A DNA stretch of 64,000 bases from an uncultured Lachnospiraceae bacterium (GCA_900549665.1 URPH01000001.1:230004-294003), one strand, 5' to 3'. Shown: positions 28,497-37,840, counted from the first letter of the stretch. Numbers and translations are program-made. Notes: generated by a model not told the origin, from the letters alone.

Positions 28497-29411
28497 CTAA
28501 GCCTTCTCCAGACGCTCCCTGTATCCGGGAGCATTTTTAATCTCAAATTTATTATCAAACATCTCATACTCGGCATCAGACAACAGATCCTTTAGCTTCT
28601 GTTCGACATTGTATTTTAAAACAAAACCGCATGCCACACTCGGTGCAAGATGCTCATCCTCAAAATCCAGACATCTTTGCTGGACTCTGGCACAGTACTC
28701 CTTTGCTTCATCATCCTCAGCCATGGGGATCAGAATATTGAAGAAATCACCGCCGCATCTGCCGATGATATATTCCGGCTTTGCCTCCTCTTTGAGGATA
28801 TCCGCCACAACCTTTATCAGACGGTCGCTTTCCTCATCGCCAAAATGATCATTGACATACTTCCAGTCATTGATATTGGCGCATACTGCTGCCACCGGAA
28901 CAACCTGGGAACGATCCACGACATGCAGCTTATTGTCAAAATATGTACTGTTCAGAACACCGGTCAGAGCATCCTCTTTCTGACCGTGTGTTACCCGATA
29001 CTGTTCCTTTTCAAGACGTTTTTCAAGCTCATCCGCATATAAAGACAATTCTGCGGATTCATACGTCTTTTCCGCCTGCCTGGTCAGCATGATCACAAGA
29101 TTGTCTATGAACTCTTTTTTAGATTCTGTATCAAGCTCTTCCTCTTTGATATATAAATGTGCTATGGTGCGTCCCTCCACGCGGATCTTTTTACCGGGAG
29201 CATGTACCGTATCCGGTTTAAAACCGACAAAATTGCCAAGGCTTACTGACTTTTCCCCGTGGCGGTCTGTCAACAGCAGACTAAGCCCTGTCAGCTTGTT
29301 GATGCTGTCCAGATAATCAGATAAGACTCCGATATCAAATATCTGATCCAGTGAATAATTGCGTATATGATCTTTTAATCTTTTTTCTAAAGGTACCAAC
29401 CCAAATGCCAT
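28497..29411 (-). CDS. PocR-like sensor fused to a degenerate GGDEF domain
   Basis: A 304-residue soluble protein. Residues about 15-115 resemble a PocR-type ligand-binding domain (LSDYLDSINKLTGLSLLLTD, then a glycine-rich strand pattern). The rest is a GGDEF fold: EDALTGVLNSTYFDNKL, ANINDWKYVNDHFG, EESDRLIKVVADILKEE. The signature loop reads RCGGDFF in place of GG(D/E)EF, so the metal and GTP-binding Glu is missing and diguanylate cyclase activity is unlikely. No RxxD inhibitory site precedes it. It may act as a GTP or protein-binding effector, or be an enzymatically dead receptor. It lies just downstream of an intact GGDEF protein. AAAGGA precedes the ATG. Confidence 0.75.
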   Translation of the reverse strand: MAFGLVPLEKRLKDHIRNYSLDQIFDIGVLSDYLDSINKLTGLSLLLTDRHGEKSVSLGNFVGFKPDTVHAPGKKIRVEGRTIAHLYIKEEELDTESKKEFIDNLVIMLTRQAEKTYESAELSLYADELEKRLEKEQYRVTHGQKEDALTGVLNSTYFDNKLHVVDRSQVVPVAAVCANINDWKYVNDHFGDEESDRLIKVVADILKEEAKPEYIIGRCGGDFFNILIPMAEDDEAKEYCARVQQRCLDFEDEHLAPSVACGFVLKYNVEQKLKDLLSDAEYEMFDNKFEIKNAPGYRERLEKA

Positions 29412-29546
29412 ACCAAAAATCCTTTCTCAGTCCCATACCATGACTGTCATTCATGCTGCCGTATAGGCAGTCCCCCTTGATACCGTATTGCAATATGCTT
29501 TTCAATCATCATCTGATCCGGTAGATTCATTATATCCATCCCACGG

Positions 29547-30689
29547 TCATTTGTCCAGCACCGGTGCATCATCCGGCAATTTGCTTACAACCTGGTTTTT
29601 TCCGTGTTCCTTGCCATAATACAGACGGTTATCCGCAATGGAAACAAGCTTATTGAGCGGCAGTCCCGGACTGTACTCCGTCATTCCAAAGGTCATCGTA
29701 ACGCTCACAGTATCGGCATCGGTTTCTACACGGATCTTTTCTATCGACTGACGGATCTTTTCTGCGATTCCTTTGGTAATGATCTCATTTTCTGGTACAA
29801 AGATAAGAATCTCCTCACCGCCCCACCGGCAGATTCTGCAGCCTTCCGTGCAATTTTTCGTGATCATATCCGCAACCTGCACCAATACTTTGTCTCCGAC
29901 ATTGTGTCCATAGGTATCATTGACTCGCTTAAAATCATCAATATCTCCAAGGATGACGGAAAATACAAGCCCGCTTTTTTTGGACTGTTCAACAGCTTCA
30001 AGCAAAGAGTGATCCATACTCCTTCGATTGATAAGCCCGGTCAGCGGATCCTTGCTGGATATCGTCTCCAGAAGCCGGTACTGCTCCTCCAAACGGATCT
30101 CATTTTGTCTGATCTCTATTGTAAACAGAACAGAAAACAACATAAGACCCAGAAAAGCGATAATCGCATTGGCCAAATAACTGACCGTCAGATTGGTATC
30201 AAAATCAAGCTCTGTATAGATTGGCTTAAAATGAACGGACAAAATCCTCGTTACCGCAAACACAAGCATCGTGACCAGAACAAAAAAAAGCGGCTTTTTG
30301 ATGTTGTGTCCGAATAAGGGCGAGGAATAGGCCAGGTAAAAGGATACCGGTGTGAATGCGATCAGATAGATCATAAATCCCCAGTTCCATCCGGCTAACA
30401 GCGTGGCAAAGGCCGCAAAAAAAGTAATCTCCGTGTAGCAGCCGTAATAAAGCCATGCATATTTTTTCTGTTCCGAAAAATAAAGCCCCAGTACAAGATA
30501 CAGAGCAATCGCCAGAATATTATACAAAAATAAAATCGTATACTCTAAAAAATAAAATCGTGCCGTCAGCAGGAAATGTATAAATGCCAGCGCCATACAT
30601 ATAAACCGATACTTCCCCCGCTCTGAAATCTGCTTTTCACCGGCTAATATAGATTGTATCGTTTGATTTAGTTGTTTTATACTTTTCAT
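29547..30689 (-). CDS. Membrane diguanylate cyclase (GGDEF)
   Basis: A protein of about 380 residues. Six or seven membrane helices fill residues about 28-205 (for example FICMALAFIHFLLTARFYF and FLGLMLFSVLFTIEI). A short linker then leads to a GGDEF domain with DPLTGLINRRSMD, LGDIDDFKRVNDTYGHNVGD and the catalytic loop RWGGEEIL. The GGEEF-type loop is active in known diguanylate cyclases, so it should make c-di-GMP at the membrane. The start is uncertain: the frame is open to a TTG at 30764 that overlaps yjfB, and the ATG at 30689 has no good ribosome site. No inhibitory RxxD five residues before the loop is apparent. It probably shares the yjfB transcript. Confidence 0.85.
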   Translation of the reverse strand: MKSIKQLNQTIQSILAGEKQISERGKYRFICMALAFIHFLLTARFYFLEYTILFLYNILAIALYLVLGLYFSEQKKYAWLYYGCYTEITFFAAFATLLAGWNWGFMIYLIAFTPVSFYLAYSSPLFGHNIKKPLFFVLVTMLVFAVTRILSVHFKPIYTELDFDTNLTVSYLANAIIAFLGLMLFSVLFTIEIRQNEIRLEEQYRLLETISSKDPLTGLINRRSMDHSLLEAVEQSKKSGLVFSVILGDIDDFKRVNDTYGHNVGDKVLVQVADMITKNCTEGCRICRWGGEEILIFVPENEIITKGIAEKIRQSIEKIRVETDADTVSVTMTFGMTEYSPGLPLNKLVSIADNRLYYGKEHGKNQVVSKLPDDAPVLDK

Positions 30690-30735
30690 ATCGCAAAAAT
30701 AAAATAAGAATCCCTTAATACATAAACAGTAAATT

Positions 30736-30927
30736 TTATACGGAAACGTCAAAATTAGAACCAAGATATGGTGTCACCGAAAGCTCCATGGAATTGTCTA
30801 TCATGGCTGCCACCTGTGCACCGGCATCCTGATTGGAATCAAGGGATTTGCGTAACATTTCAACCCCGATACTGTCCATTAATTTGTTTTGCGCCAATGT
30901 CATTGATAAAGACGGAATATCCATCAT
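30736..30927 (-). CDS. yjfB: YjfB-family putative motility protein
   Basis: A small protein of 62-63 residues starting at one of two adjacent ATGs (30927 or 30924), with AAGGAGG five or eight bases upstream. It reads MDIPSLSMTLAQNKLMDSIG and continues with an amphipathic helix and the ending SVTPYLGSNFDVSV. This is the pattern of the YjfB family: N-terminal MDIxxLS, a Q-rich helix, and a xVxPxLGxxxD(I/V)xV tail. The Bacillus gene is in the SigD motility regulon and its role is unknown. The upstream region has a matching sigma-28-like promoter (30988-31014). The GGDEF gene follows and overlaps in its longest form. Confidence 0.82.
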   Translation of the reverse strand: MMDIPSLSMTLAQNKLMDSIGVEMLRKSLDSNQDAGAQVAAMIDNSMELSVTPYLGSNFDVSV

Positions 30928-30987
30928 CAATACCTCCTTTTTGCCAGAGATGCAAGTCTCTGTTATCCCCTTTTTGTATAATCTCAA

Positions 30988-31014
30988 GTAATCGTATATT
31001 TCTTTTTGATTTTA
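30988..31014 (-). promoter_or_regulatory. Candidate sigma-28 promoter of yjfB
   Basis: The minus strand reads TAAA, 15 bases, ACGATTAC, close to TAAA-N15-CCGATAT. It shares CGATTAC with the element before the chemoreceptor gene. It lies about 60 bases before the ATG. Confidence 0.5.
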
Positions 31015-31083
31015 TCACAAAACAGTATAAAAGCAAAGCTTAGATTTCATGTTTCCGAATGAAATACTTGAAGCTGGTTTTCC

Positions 31084-31112
31084 TTAGAAATTTATAATAG
31101 CATTTGTATAAT
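31084..31112 (+). promoter_or_regulatory. Promoter of the ABC-F gene
   Basis: TTAGAA (31084-31089), 17 bases, TATAAT (31107-31112). A leader of about 120 bases follows, holding an A-rich run and no clear attenuator hairpin that I can define. The rest of 31015-31083 shows nothing recognisable. Confidence 0.55.
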
Positions 31113-31242
31113 AGCTGTTTTTCTTGAAAAAAAAGAGATTTATATATATAATTGATACTGTATGTCCATACACGGATACCGGTCACATGTACAGATTTGT
31201 CCGGCATCCCACAACAAATTATAGAAAAACAGAGGTGTTACC

Positions 31243-32880
31243 ATGATTCAGGCATGTAATGTTACTTACCGTGTAGGCAAAAAAGCCTTATTTGAAGATG
31301 TCAATATCAAATTTACAGAAGGCAACTGTTATGGTCTGATCGGCGCCAACGGTGCCGGCAAATCCACATTTTTAAAAATCCTTTCCGGTGCTTTGGAAAC
31401 CACCAACGGCGAGATTGTCATCACGCCCGGCCAGCGTCTTTCCGTGCTGGAGCAGGATCATTTCAAATATGACTCTTATCCGGTTATGGATGTGGTTATT
31501 ATGGGAAATGCCAGATTATATGAAATCATGAAAGAAAAAGAAGCCATCTACGCCAAAGAGGATTTTACCGATGAAGACGGTATCCGCGCCAGTGAGCTTG
31601 AAGGCGAATTTGCAGAAATGGACGGCTGGGATGCCGAGACCAACGCATCCATGCTCTTAAACGGTCTGGGGATTGAATCCGATCTCCACTACAGCATGAT
31701 GAGTGATCTAAACGGCAGCCAGAAGGTCAAAGTACTGCTTGCAAAAGCGCTGTTCGGCAATCCGGACATCCTGCTTCTCGACGAGCCCACCAACCACCTG
31801 GATCTGGATGCGATCGCATGGCTTGAGGAATTTCTGATTGACTTTGAAAATACGGTTATCGTTGTTTCCCATGACCGTTATTTCTTAAATAAGGTCTGCA
31901 CCCACACTGCAGATATCGACTATGGCAAGATCCAGCTGTATGCCGGCAACTATGATTTCTGGTATGAATCCAGCCAGTTACTGGTCAAACAGATGAAGGA
32001 AGCCAACAAAAAGAAGGAAGAAAAGATCAAGGAGCTGCAGGAATTTATTTCCCGTTTCTCTGCCAACGCTTCCAAATCCAAACAGGCAACATCCAGAAAA
32101 CGTGCCCTTGAAAAAATCGAGCTGGATGACATCAAGCCCTCCAGCCGTAAATATCCTTACATTGATTTCAGACCCGACCGCGAGATCGGCAACGAAGTCC
32201 TGACCGTGGAAAATCTGACAAAGACCGTCAACGGAGAAAAGGTATTAGACCATATTTCCTTTATTCTCGGTCATGATGATAAGGTCGCTTTTGTCGGCGG
32301 CAATGAGTTAGCCAAGACTACTTTATTCAAGATATTGATGGGAGAACTTGAACCCGATGAAGGAAGCTTCAAATGGGGTGTTACAACCTCACAGGCATAC
32401 TTCCCCAAGGATTCGACCGAAGAGTTTAACAACGATCTGACCATTGCCGACTGGCTGATGGGCTACTCACCCGTTGATGATATCACCTATGTACGCGGTT
32501 TCCTCGGACGTATGCTGTTTGCCGGTGAAGACGGTGTCAAAAAGGTCAAGGTCTTATCCGGTGGTGAAAAGGTAAGATGTCTCCTTTCCAAAATGATGAT
32601 CAGCGGCGCCAATTGCCTGATCTTAGATGAGCCCACCAACCACCTGGATATGGAAAGCATCACCGCTTTAAACAACGGTCTGATCAAGTTCCCCGGTGTT
32701 GAGCTGTTTGCCTGCCATGACCACCAGTTTGTACAGACAACAGCCAACCGTATCATGGAGATTCTCCCCAACGGTACACTGGTAGACAAGATCACCACCT
32801 ACGATGAATACCTTGCAAGTGATGAAATGGCAAGAAAACGTACTGTTTATACAGCCAATGCGGAAGAAGATGAAGCATAA
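31243..32880 (+). CDS. ABC-F family ATPase (YbiT/translation-factor type)
   Basis: A 545-residue soluble protein with two ABC domains and no membrane segment. Domain 1 has Walker A GANGAGKST, signature LNGSQKVKVLLAKALFG and Walker B ILLLDEPTNHLD. A charged linker (about 250-300, KEANKKKEEKIKELQEF) is the P-site tRNA-interaction motif of ABC-F proteins. Domain 2 has signature LSGGEKVRCLLSKMM and Walker B LILDEPTNHLD. Its Walker A reads GGNELAKTT, without the usual GxGK glycine, a variant I recall in YbiT-like Firmicutes members. ABC-F proteins bind the ribosomal E site and relieve stalling, and some protect against antibiotics. AGAGGTG precedes the ATG. The stop overlaps the next start (TAATG). 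Confidence 0.9.
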   Translation: MIQACNVTYRVGKKALFEDVNIKFTEGNCYGLIGANGAGKSTFLKILSGALETTNGEIVITPGQRLSVLEQDHFKYDSYPVMDVVIMGNARLYEIMKEKEAIYAKEDFTDEDGIRASELEGEFAEMDGWDAETNASMLLNGLGIESDLHYSMMSDLNGSQKVKVLLAKALFGNPDILLLDEPTNHLDLDAIAWLEEFLIDFENTVIVVSHDRYFLNKVCTHTADIDYGKIQLYAGNYDFWYESSQLLVKQMKEANKKKEEKIKELQEFISRFSANASKSKQATSRKRALEKIELDDIKPSSRKYPYIDFRPDREIGNEVLTVENLTKTVNGEKVLDHISFILGHDDKVAFVGGNELAKTTLFKILMGELEPDEGSFKWGVTTSQAYFPKDSTEEFNNDLTIADWLMGYSPVDDITYVRGFLGRMLFAGEDGVKKVKVLSGGEKVRCLLSKMMISGANCLILDEPTNHLDMESITALNNGLIKFPGVELFACHDHQFVQTTANRIMEILPNGTLVDKITTYDEYLASDEMARKRTVYTANAEEDEA

Positions 32881-34562
32881 TGAAAGCCGTAGACTTACAC
32901 ACTCACTCAACCAAATCCGACGGCAGCATGACTCCCACAGAGCTTGTCAACTATGCAGTAGAAAAAGGGCTGGCTGCCATTGCTCTTTCGGATCATGATA
33001 CAACAGACGGTATTGACGAAGCCCTGGCTGCCGCCAAAGGAAAGGATATCGAGGTCATCCCTGCGATTGAATTTTCCACCGAATACGACGGCAGAGATAT
33101 TCACATAGTCGGGCTCTACATCGATTACCACAGTCAGGAATTTGAAAAATACCTGCAGGATTTCCGTGATGCGCGTATCCTGCGCAATCAGAAGATGTGC
33201 AAAAAGCTTGCCGAACACGGTATCGATATCACCTATGACGAGCTTCATGCACACTACGCAGGCTCCGTACTGACAAGAGCACACTATGCCGCTTATCTGA
33301 TGGAGCACGGCTACGTCAAAAGCCGGAGTGAAGCCTTTGACAGATATGTCGGAGATTATGCTCCCTGCTTTGTGCCCCGTGAAAAGGTGACACCGATGCA
33401 GGCTGTAGAGCTGATCTTAAAGGCTGGCGGCATCCCGATTTTGGCACACCCCATCCTCTATCATCTGAGCAAGCCAAAGTTGGAAAAGCTCATACAGGAT
33501 CTAAAAGCTGTCGGTTTAGTCGGCATCGAAGCCATCTACTCCACCTACAGCACTTCCGAAGAAGCCCTGATCAGACAGCTTGCCAAAAAATACGATTTAC
33601 TGCTGTCCGGCGGTTCCGATTTTCACGGCTGCAACAAGCCCAAGCTGGATCTGGGAACCGGCTACGGAAAGCTCTTTGTCCCGGAAGAAATTCTGACCAA
33701 CCTCAAAGCATACCGCCGCGAGAATGGCCGTTTTTGTAAAAAAATCATTTTTTCCGATATGGACGGTACGCTGTTAGATGACAAAAAAAATATCTCCGAT
33801 GAGATTTATCGCGCCATCGTAAGCTTTACCGATCAGGGCGGCACCTTCGTCTTATCAAGTGGCCGGCCCGTAGGAAGCATTTTGGAAACAGCCCACAGAC
33901 TGGGTCTTGATTTTCCCAATACCTATATTATTTCCTACAACGGTGCCCTGATCTATGATGTTTCCGCCAAAAAACCTCTGTCCGAGATTCGTGTTCCGAT
34001 GCAACAGGTCAGACAGATCATGGAGCTTGCCAAAGAGCATCATATCCATGTCCACACCTATACCGATGACGCCATCATCTCCCCGGCCGATGACAAGGAG
34101 CTTGCGCATTACAAGATTCATGTGCATCTTCCATCCATCATATCCGAAGACGTGACGAAAGCACTGGACAAGGATCCCTACAAGATGCTGATCATTCATC
34201 TCAAGGATCATATCAGTCTGCCGGAAGAAAATGATGAGCTCGTCGCTTTCAAGCAGGTCCTTGATGAGCATTTCGGCGATACCATGCACACCTTTTATTC
34301 CGATCCGCTTTATCTGGAATGCTGCATGAAGGAAGCTTCCAAAGGAAACGCCATCCGCCGTTTATGTAAATACCTTGATATTGATATCAAAGATTCTGCC
34401 GCGATCGGTGATGCAGACAACGATATTTCCATGATCGAGGCAGCCGGTCACGGCATCTGCATGATCAACGGTTCCGACGGAGCCAAAAAAGCCGCCGATC
34501 ATATTACCGCAAAGGACAATAATCACGACGGTTTCCTGGAGATCTTCCAATATCTTCAATAA
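32880..34562 (+). CDS. PHP phosphoesterase fused to a Cof-type HAD phosphatase
   Basis: A 560-residue two-domain protein. Residues 1 to about 285 are a PHP domain: DLHTHSTKSDG with His7 and His9, LSDHDTTDG, the Glu in PAIEFST, ILAHP and GGSDFHG. This is the layout of TrpH/RNase AM-type enzymes, which remove phosphate from 3',5'-bisphosphonucleosides or degrade RNA 5' to 3'. From about 288 a full HAD-IIB domain begins: IFSDMDGTLLDD, LSSGRPVG, then IGDADNDISMIEAAG. Both active sites look intact. The two domains are usually separate proteins, so this fusion suggests two successive dephosphorylations or one shared regulatory role. It is translationally coupled to the ABC-F gene by the TAATG overlap. 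Confidence 0.9.
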   Translation: MKAVDLHTHSTKSDGSMTPTELVNYAVEKGLAAIALSDHDTTDGIDEALAAAKGKDIEVIPAIEFSTEYDGRDIHIVGLYIDYHSQEFEKYLQDFRDARILRNQKMCKKLAEHGIDITYDELHAHYAGSVLTRAHYAAYLMEHGYVKSRSEAFDRYVGDYAPCFVPREKVTPMQAVELILKAGGIPILAHPILYHLSKPKLEKLIQDLKAVGLVGIEAIYSTYSTSEEALIRQLAKKYDLLLSGGSDFHGCNKPKLDLGTGYGKLFVPEEILTNLKAYRRENGRFCKKIIFSDMDGTLLDDKKNISDEIYRAIVSFTDQGGTFVLSSGRPVGSILETAHRLGLDFPNTYIISYNGALIYDVSAKKPLSEIRVPMQQVRQIMELAKEHHIHVHTYTDDAIISPADDKELAHYKIHVHLPSIISEDVTKALDKDPYKMLIIHLKDHISLPEENDELVAFKQVLDEHFGDTMHTFYSDPLYLECCMKEASKGNAIRRLCKYLDIDIKDSAAIGDADNDISMIEAAGHGICMINGSDGAKKAADHITAKDNNHDGFLEIFQYLQ

Positions 34563-34563
34563 A

Positions 34564-35754
34564 TTAAATATCTAAATCGTTTCTTCCATATCTGGCAGCG
34601 TCATAGGATGTTGCCAGATTTTTATTTTTCTCATTCTGGTCTAACAGTTCATGCGATGTTTTCCCCTTGGGCACATCATTCCTGTAAATCCGCCGCACTT
34701 CTTTGTAAAAAAGATAGCGGATTCTGTTTTTCTTTTGAAAAAAGAGGCGGCGTCTTTTGGGCATGACCGCTATATCCTCTGTCTGCCTCTCCGGTTCATC
34801 ATAGATTATTTCTCTTTTCTCCACGGTATCCTGTTTTTCTATCCTGCGGTAAAAATAACGGATTCCATTGCGGATAAATACAAATACAACAAACCAGAAA
34901 ATCAGATTGCCTATAATTTCCCACAATATGAACCACCCAGACCGGGTAATAGCTGAAAAGAGATCCGGATCCTGTCCCGTACCGGTCAATCCTCCGGTGC
35001 CAAACAGACCGGCGATCCAGCTAAACACAGTCATAACAGCCTTAATAATCGTCCCGATGATCCGCAGTACGAGAAGTGCTACCGCAGAAAATACCTCATC
35101 ATAACCGGCATGCACACACAGCAGCAATATGACGGCCATTACCCCCAATATTGTAAACAGACTGTTGGCACTGCTTTTAAAAATGGCTGTCCTCGGCACT
35201 CCCTCTATGTCACGGTTGATATCCAGAAACCGGGATATTCCTTTCAGATAAGCACAGATAAACTGTATCAATATCCAGCTGATGGTAAGAAACAGCGCCG
35301 TAATCTGAAATGCAAAATGACCGCTATAGGCTCCGTAAATATACATGAGCACAGGTTCCGCAATAAAATACCACCGCATCCTATATGAAAAATGATCGGT
35401 TTTCTTCCGGTAACCCACGATATCCATTACAAGAAACCAGCCCAGCATCACGACAGAGCACAAAAAAATAATACTGTCTGCTGCCCCGGCTATCGATAAA
35501 AAAAGGCAGTTCAAGGTCAGAAGGATGAGAAACCCGCTGAATATAAGCGGAAGGCTTCGCAAAAACCGGTGCCTGATAATACAGAGCATATACAACCCGC
35601 TCAGATAAAGAATACCGTGAAATTTTGTAAACACCATTCCGGTTCCGTCATAGAGCAGTAAAAAAAGCGCGAGCATATAGAGGTAATGTATCAAAAGCAC
35701 CATTACCGATTCTGCCTTTGTCAAAAAAATACGCAAAGAATAGGAATCTTTCAT
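34564..35754 (-). CDS. Membrane protein of the MoxR/DUF58 operon (DUF4129-like C-terminus)
   Basis: A 396-residue membrane protein. About eight hydrophobic segments fill residues 15-290, followed by a basic cytoplasmic tail. The ending YKEVRRIYR with ATSYDAARYGRNDL matches the DUF4129 end, where a short helix carries a YxxARYG signature. It is the third gene of a moxR, DUF58, membrane-protein operon with ATGA overlaps at both joins. In the classic layout this position is taken by a TgpA-like transglutaminase, often with a DUF4129 protein. Here no transglutaminase core is visible. The function of these operons is thought to be envelope protein maturation. It converges with the PHP-HAD gene with only one base between the stops. 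Confidence 0.72.
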   Translation of the reverse strand: MKDSYSLRIFLTKAESVMVLLIHYLYMLALFLLLYDGTGMVFTKFHGILYLSGLYMLCIIRHRFLRSLPLIFSGFLILLTLNCLFLSIAGAADSIIFLCSVVMLGWFLVMDIVGYRKKTDHFSYRMRWYFIAEPVLMYIYGAYSGHFAFQITALFLTISWILIQFICAYLKGISRFLDINRDIEGVPRTAIFKSSANSLFTILGVMAVILLLCVHAGYDEVFSAVALLVLRIIGTIIKAVMTVFSWIAGLFGTGGLTGTGQDPDLFSAITRSGWFILWEIIGNLIFWFVVFVFIRNGIRYFYRRIEKQDTVEKREIIYDEPERQTEDIAVMPKRRRLFFQKKNRIRYLFYKEVRRIYRNDVPKGKTSHELLDQNEKNKNLATSYDAARYGRNDLDI

Positions 35755-36890
35755 TTAGCCACCTCAGCGCACCATGGATAGATCATATTCCGGTGTTCCA
35801 TAAGACCTGTTTTCTGTATCTTTTTCAAGCTTCTGGATGAATAGGGCATAATGGCATAAACTGCCGTTTTCTGCCTCTGATATGCCATAAGAAGTTCCAG
35901 AAATTCTGTTGTATAATCGGAAGACAATACCAGATAGCACTTTTTTTTGCCATGGATTTGTACCTGTTCTCTTAACAGCTCTTCCAAATCCGGTCCGCAT
36001 ACCTTTTTATCAGCCCGAGCTAATGCTCTGTCAATCCGGGCAATATGTCCGCGTCCCACTCCATCCGTCACAGTTACAGGTTCCCTGGTAACTATGTCGG
36101 TATAATTGGAATAAAGCTCCACCGATATCCCGCTCTCCAAAAGACAGGAGCTTACAGAGGAAGCCAGTGCTATCAATTCCTCTGAAATTTCCTCTTCATC
36201 AAAAGGAAGCCGTATCCTCTGATCTAAAAGCAGGCACACCTCCACAGCTGTCGTTGTCTCATACACATTTACCAGCAGATTTCCCGTATGAGCCGTATTT
36301 TTCCAGTTGATCCGCCTCATGGAATCTCCGGGATGATATTCCCGGATTCCGCGAAAGGCAAACAGATCCTCTTCCATCCTGCGCCTGGTAACCACGTCTC
36401 CCATCATCCGTGCAAAAAAAGGATTGAGAATATGTGTATCCAGCTTCATCGGATAAACATAGATCGCCGTATCGTTTTTTACCCGCACTGCATACTCCTG
36501 TGAAAAAAAATAATCCTTCGTCAGCACATCAATTTCATCAATGGAAAAATATCCTCTTTTCATCGCCTTAAATTCATGATATATAACGGTACGCTGCCTC
36601 CCCCTTAAGGAAAAAAGATCTTTTTTGTAAAAACGGTCCGTCACCGATGTAATTTTTTCTTTTTCAAAAAGAAAAGACGGGGCAGTCGCAAACTTGACCT
36701 CCAGAATTGGCAGCGGCAGTCTTTTGCCGTTGCTGACCGTCTCCCGTATCACACCGGTCTGCCCGGCATTGATCCCTTTTTGCAAAAAAAGGATGTCCAC
36801 AGACAGTCCTTTTTCCCACAAATGACGAAACAGTTTCATCTCTATATAATAAATTGCAAACGAAGCAAGAAACGCAACCAAAAGCATCAT
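35751..36890 (-). CDS. DUF58 domain protein
   Basis: A 379-residue protein with an N-terminal membrane-associated helix and the DUF58 signature IREYHPGDSMRRINWKNTAHTGNLLV in the middle, followed by a von Willebrand A-like half (EVCLLLDQRIRL and KKCYLVLSSDYT strands). DUF58 proteins work with MoxR AAA ATPases, which are thought to remodel or activate metal-dependent A-domain proteins. It overlaps moxR (ATGA at 36887-36890) and the downstream membrane gene (35751-35754), so all three are translationally coupled. No catalytic residues are known for the family. Confidence 0.86.
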   Translation of the reverse strand: MMLLVAFLASFAIYYIEMKLFRHLWEKGLSVDILFLQKGINAGQTGVIRETVSNGKRLPLPILEVKFATAPSFLFEKEKITSVTDRFYKKDLFSLRGRQRTVIYHEFKAMKRGYFSIDEIDVLTKDYFFSQEYAVRVKNDTAIYVYPMKLDTHILNPFFARMMGDVVTRRRMEEDLFAFRGIREYHPGDSMRRINWKNTAHTGNLLVNVYETTTAVEVCLLLDQRIRLPFDEEEISEELIALASSVSSCLLESGISVELYSNYTDIVTREPVTVTDGVGRGHIARIDRALARADKKVCGPDLEELLREQVQIHGKKKCYLVLSSDYTTEFLELLMAYQRQKTAVYAIMPYSSRSLKKIQKTGLMEHRNMIYPWCAEVAK

Positions 36891-37840
36891 AGGCGTTTCC
36901 AGCTTTCTGTCGGCACCTCTGCCGACGATAATATTTCACTTAAAATTTGCGAAACGGTTGTATTGCGGTCTGTCGAATATGATAACAGACGGTGCGAAAA
37001 GACGCTTGTACAAAGTGCCTTTACATCATCCGGTGTCACATAATCCCTTCCCATGATCGCCGCATATGCCTGCGTACACTTAAGAAGTGCAAGCGTTCCT
37101 CTTGGATTGACACCAAGTACCAGCATTGGATGTTTTCTCGTTGCCTCCACCAGATGCGTAATGTATTCCTTCACACTGTCATGCACAAATACTTCTTTTA
37201 CCATTTCTTTCATTTTGAAAAGAGCGTTTTTACTACATACCGGCAAAAGATCTTCCAACGGATCGTGGCTGATATAACGGTTTATGATCTGCAGCTCCTC
37301 CGCAACGGTCGGATATCCCATCTTGATCTGCATCATAAAACGGTCAAGCTGTGCCTCCGGAAGCGGATATGTACCGGCCGTCTCTACCGGATTTTGCGTC
37401 GCGATCAGAAAAAACGGTTCATCCAGCGTATGTGTCTGTCCATCAACCGTCACCTGACGCTCCTCCATACACTCTAACAGACCGGACTGGGTACGCGGTG
37501 TTGCCCTGTTGATCTCATCCGCAAGCAGAATATTGGTAAAAACCGGACCTTTGGTAAATTCAAACTGTCCGCTTTTCTGATTGTAAATATCAAGTCCCGT
37601 GATATCGGCAGGTAAAAGATCCGGAGTAAACTGGATGCGGTTGAAATCTGCATCCAAAGAAGCTGCCAATGCCTTGGCAAGCTTTGTTTTTCCGGTTCCC
37701 GGCATGTCCTCGATCAGGACATGTCCATCCGCTAAAAGAGCCGTCAGCAATAGATTGATGACGTCATCTTTTCCGACAATGACTTTTGCTATATTCTCTT
37801 TTATTTTCGATGCATTTTCCGAAATAAATGCAATATCCAT
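36887..37840 (-). CDS. MoxR-family AAA+ ATPase
   Basis: A 317-residue AAA+ ATPase. Walker A is EDMPGTGKTKLAKALA, Walker B is ILLADEINRATPRTQS, sensor 1 is FFLIATQNPVE, and the C-terminal lid has GVNPRGTLALLKCTQAYA. MoxR proteins act as chaperones for partner proteins with VWA or DUF58 domains. The frame continues upstream to 37885, but the ATG at 37840 has AAGGAG six bases before it, and family members start with similar DIAFISENASKIKENI helices. It is the first gene of the operon with DUF58 and the DUF4129-like gene. Confidence 0.92.
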   Translation of the reverse strand: MDIAFISENASKIKENIAKVIVGKDDVINLLLTALLADGHVLIEDMPGTGKTKLAKALAASLDADFNRIQFTPDLLPADITGLDIYNQKSGQFEFTKGPVFTNILLADEINRATPRTQSGLLECMEERQVTVDGQTHTLDEPFFLIATQNPVETAGTYPLPEAQLDRFMMQIKMGYPTVAEELQIINRYISHDPLEDLLPVCSKNALFKMKEMVKEVFVHDSVKEYITHLVEATRKHPMLVLGVNPRGTLALLKCTQAYAAIMGRDYVTPDDVKALCTSVFSHRLLSYSTDRNTTVSQILSEILSSAEVPTESWKRL

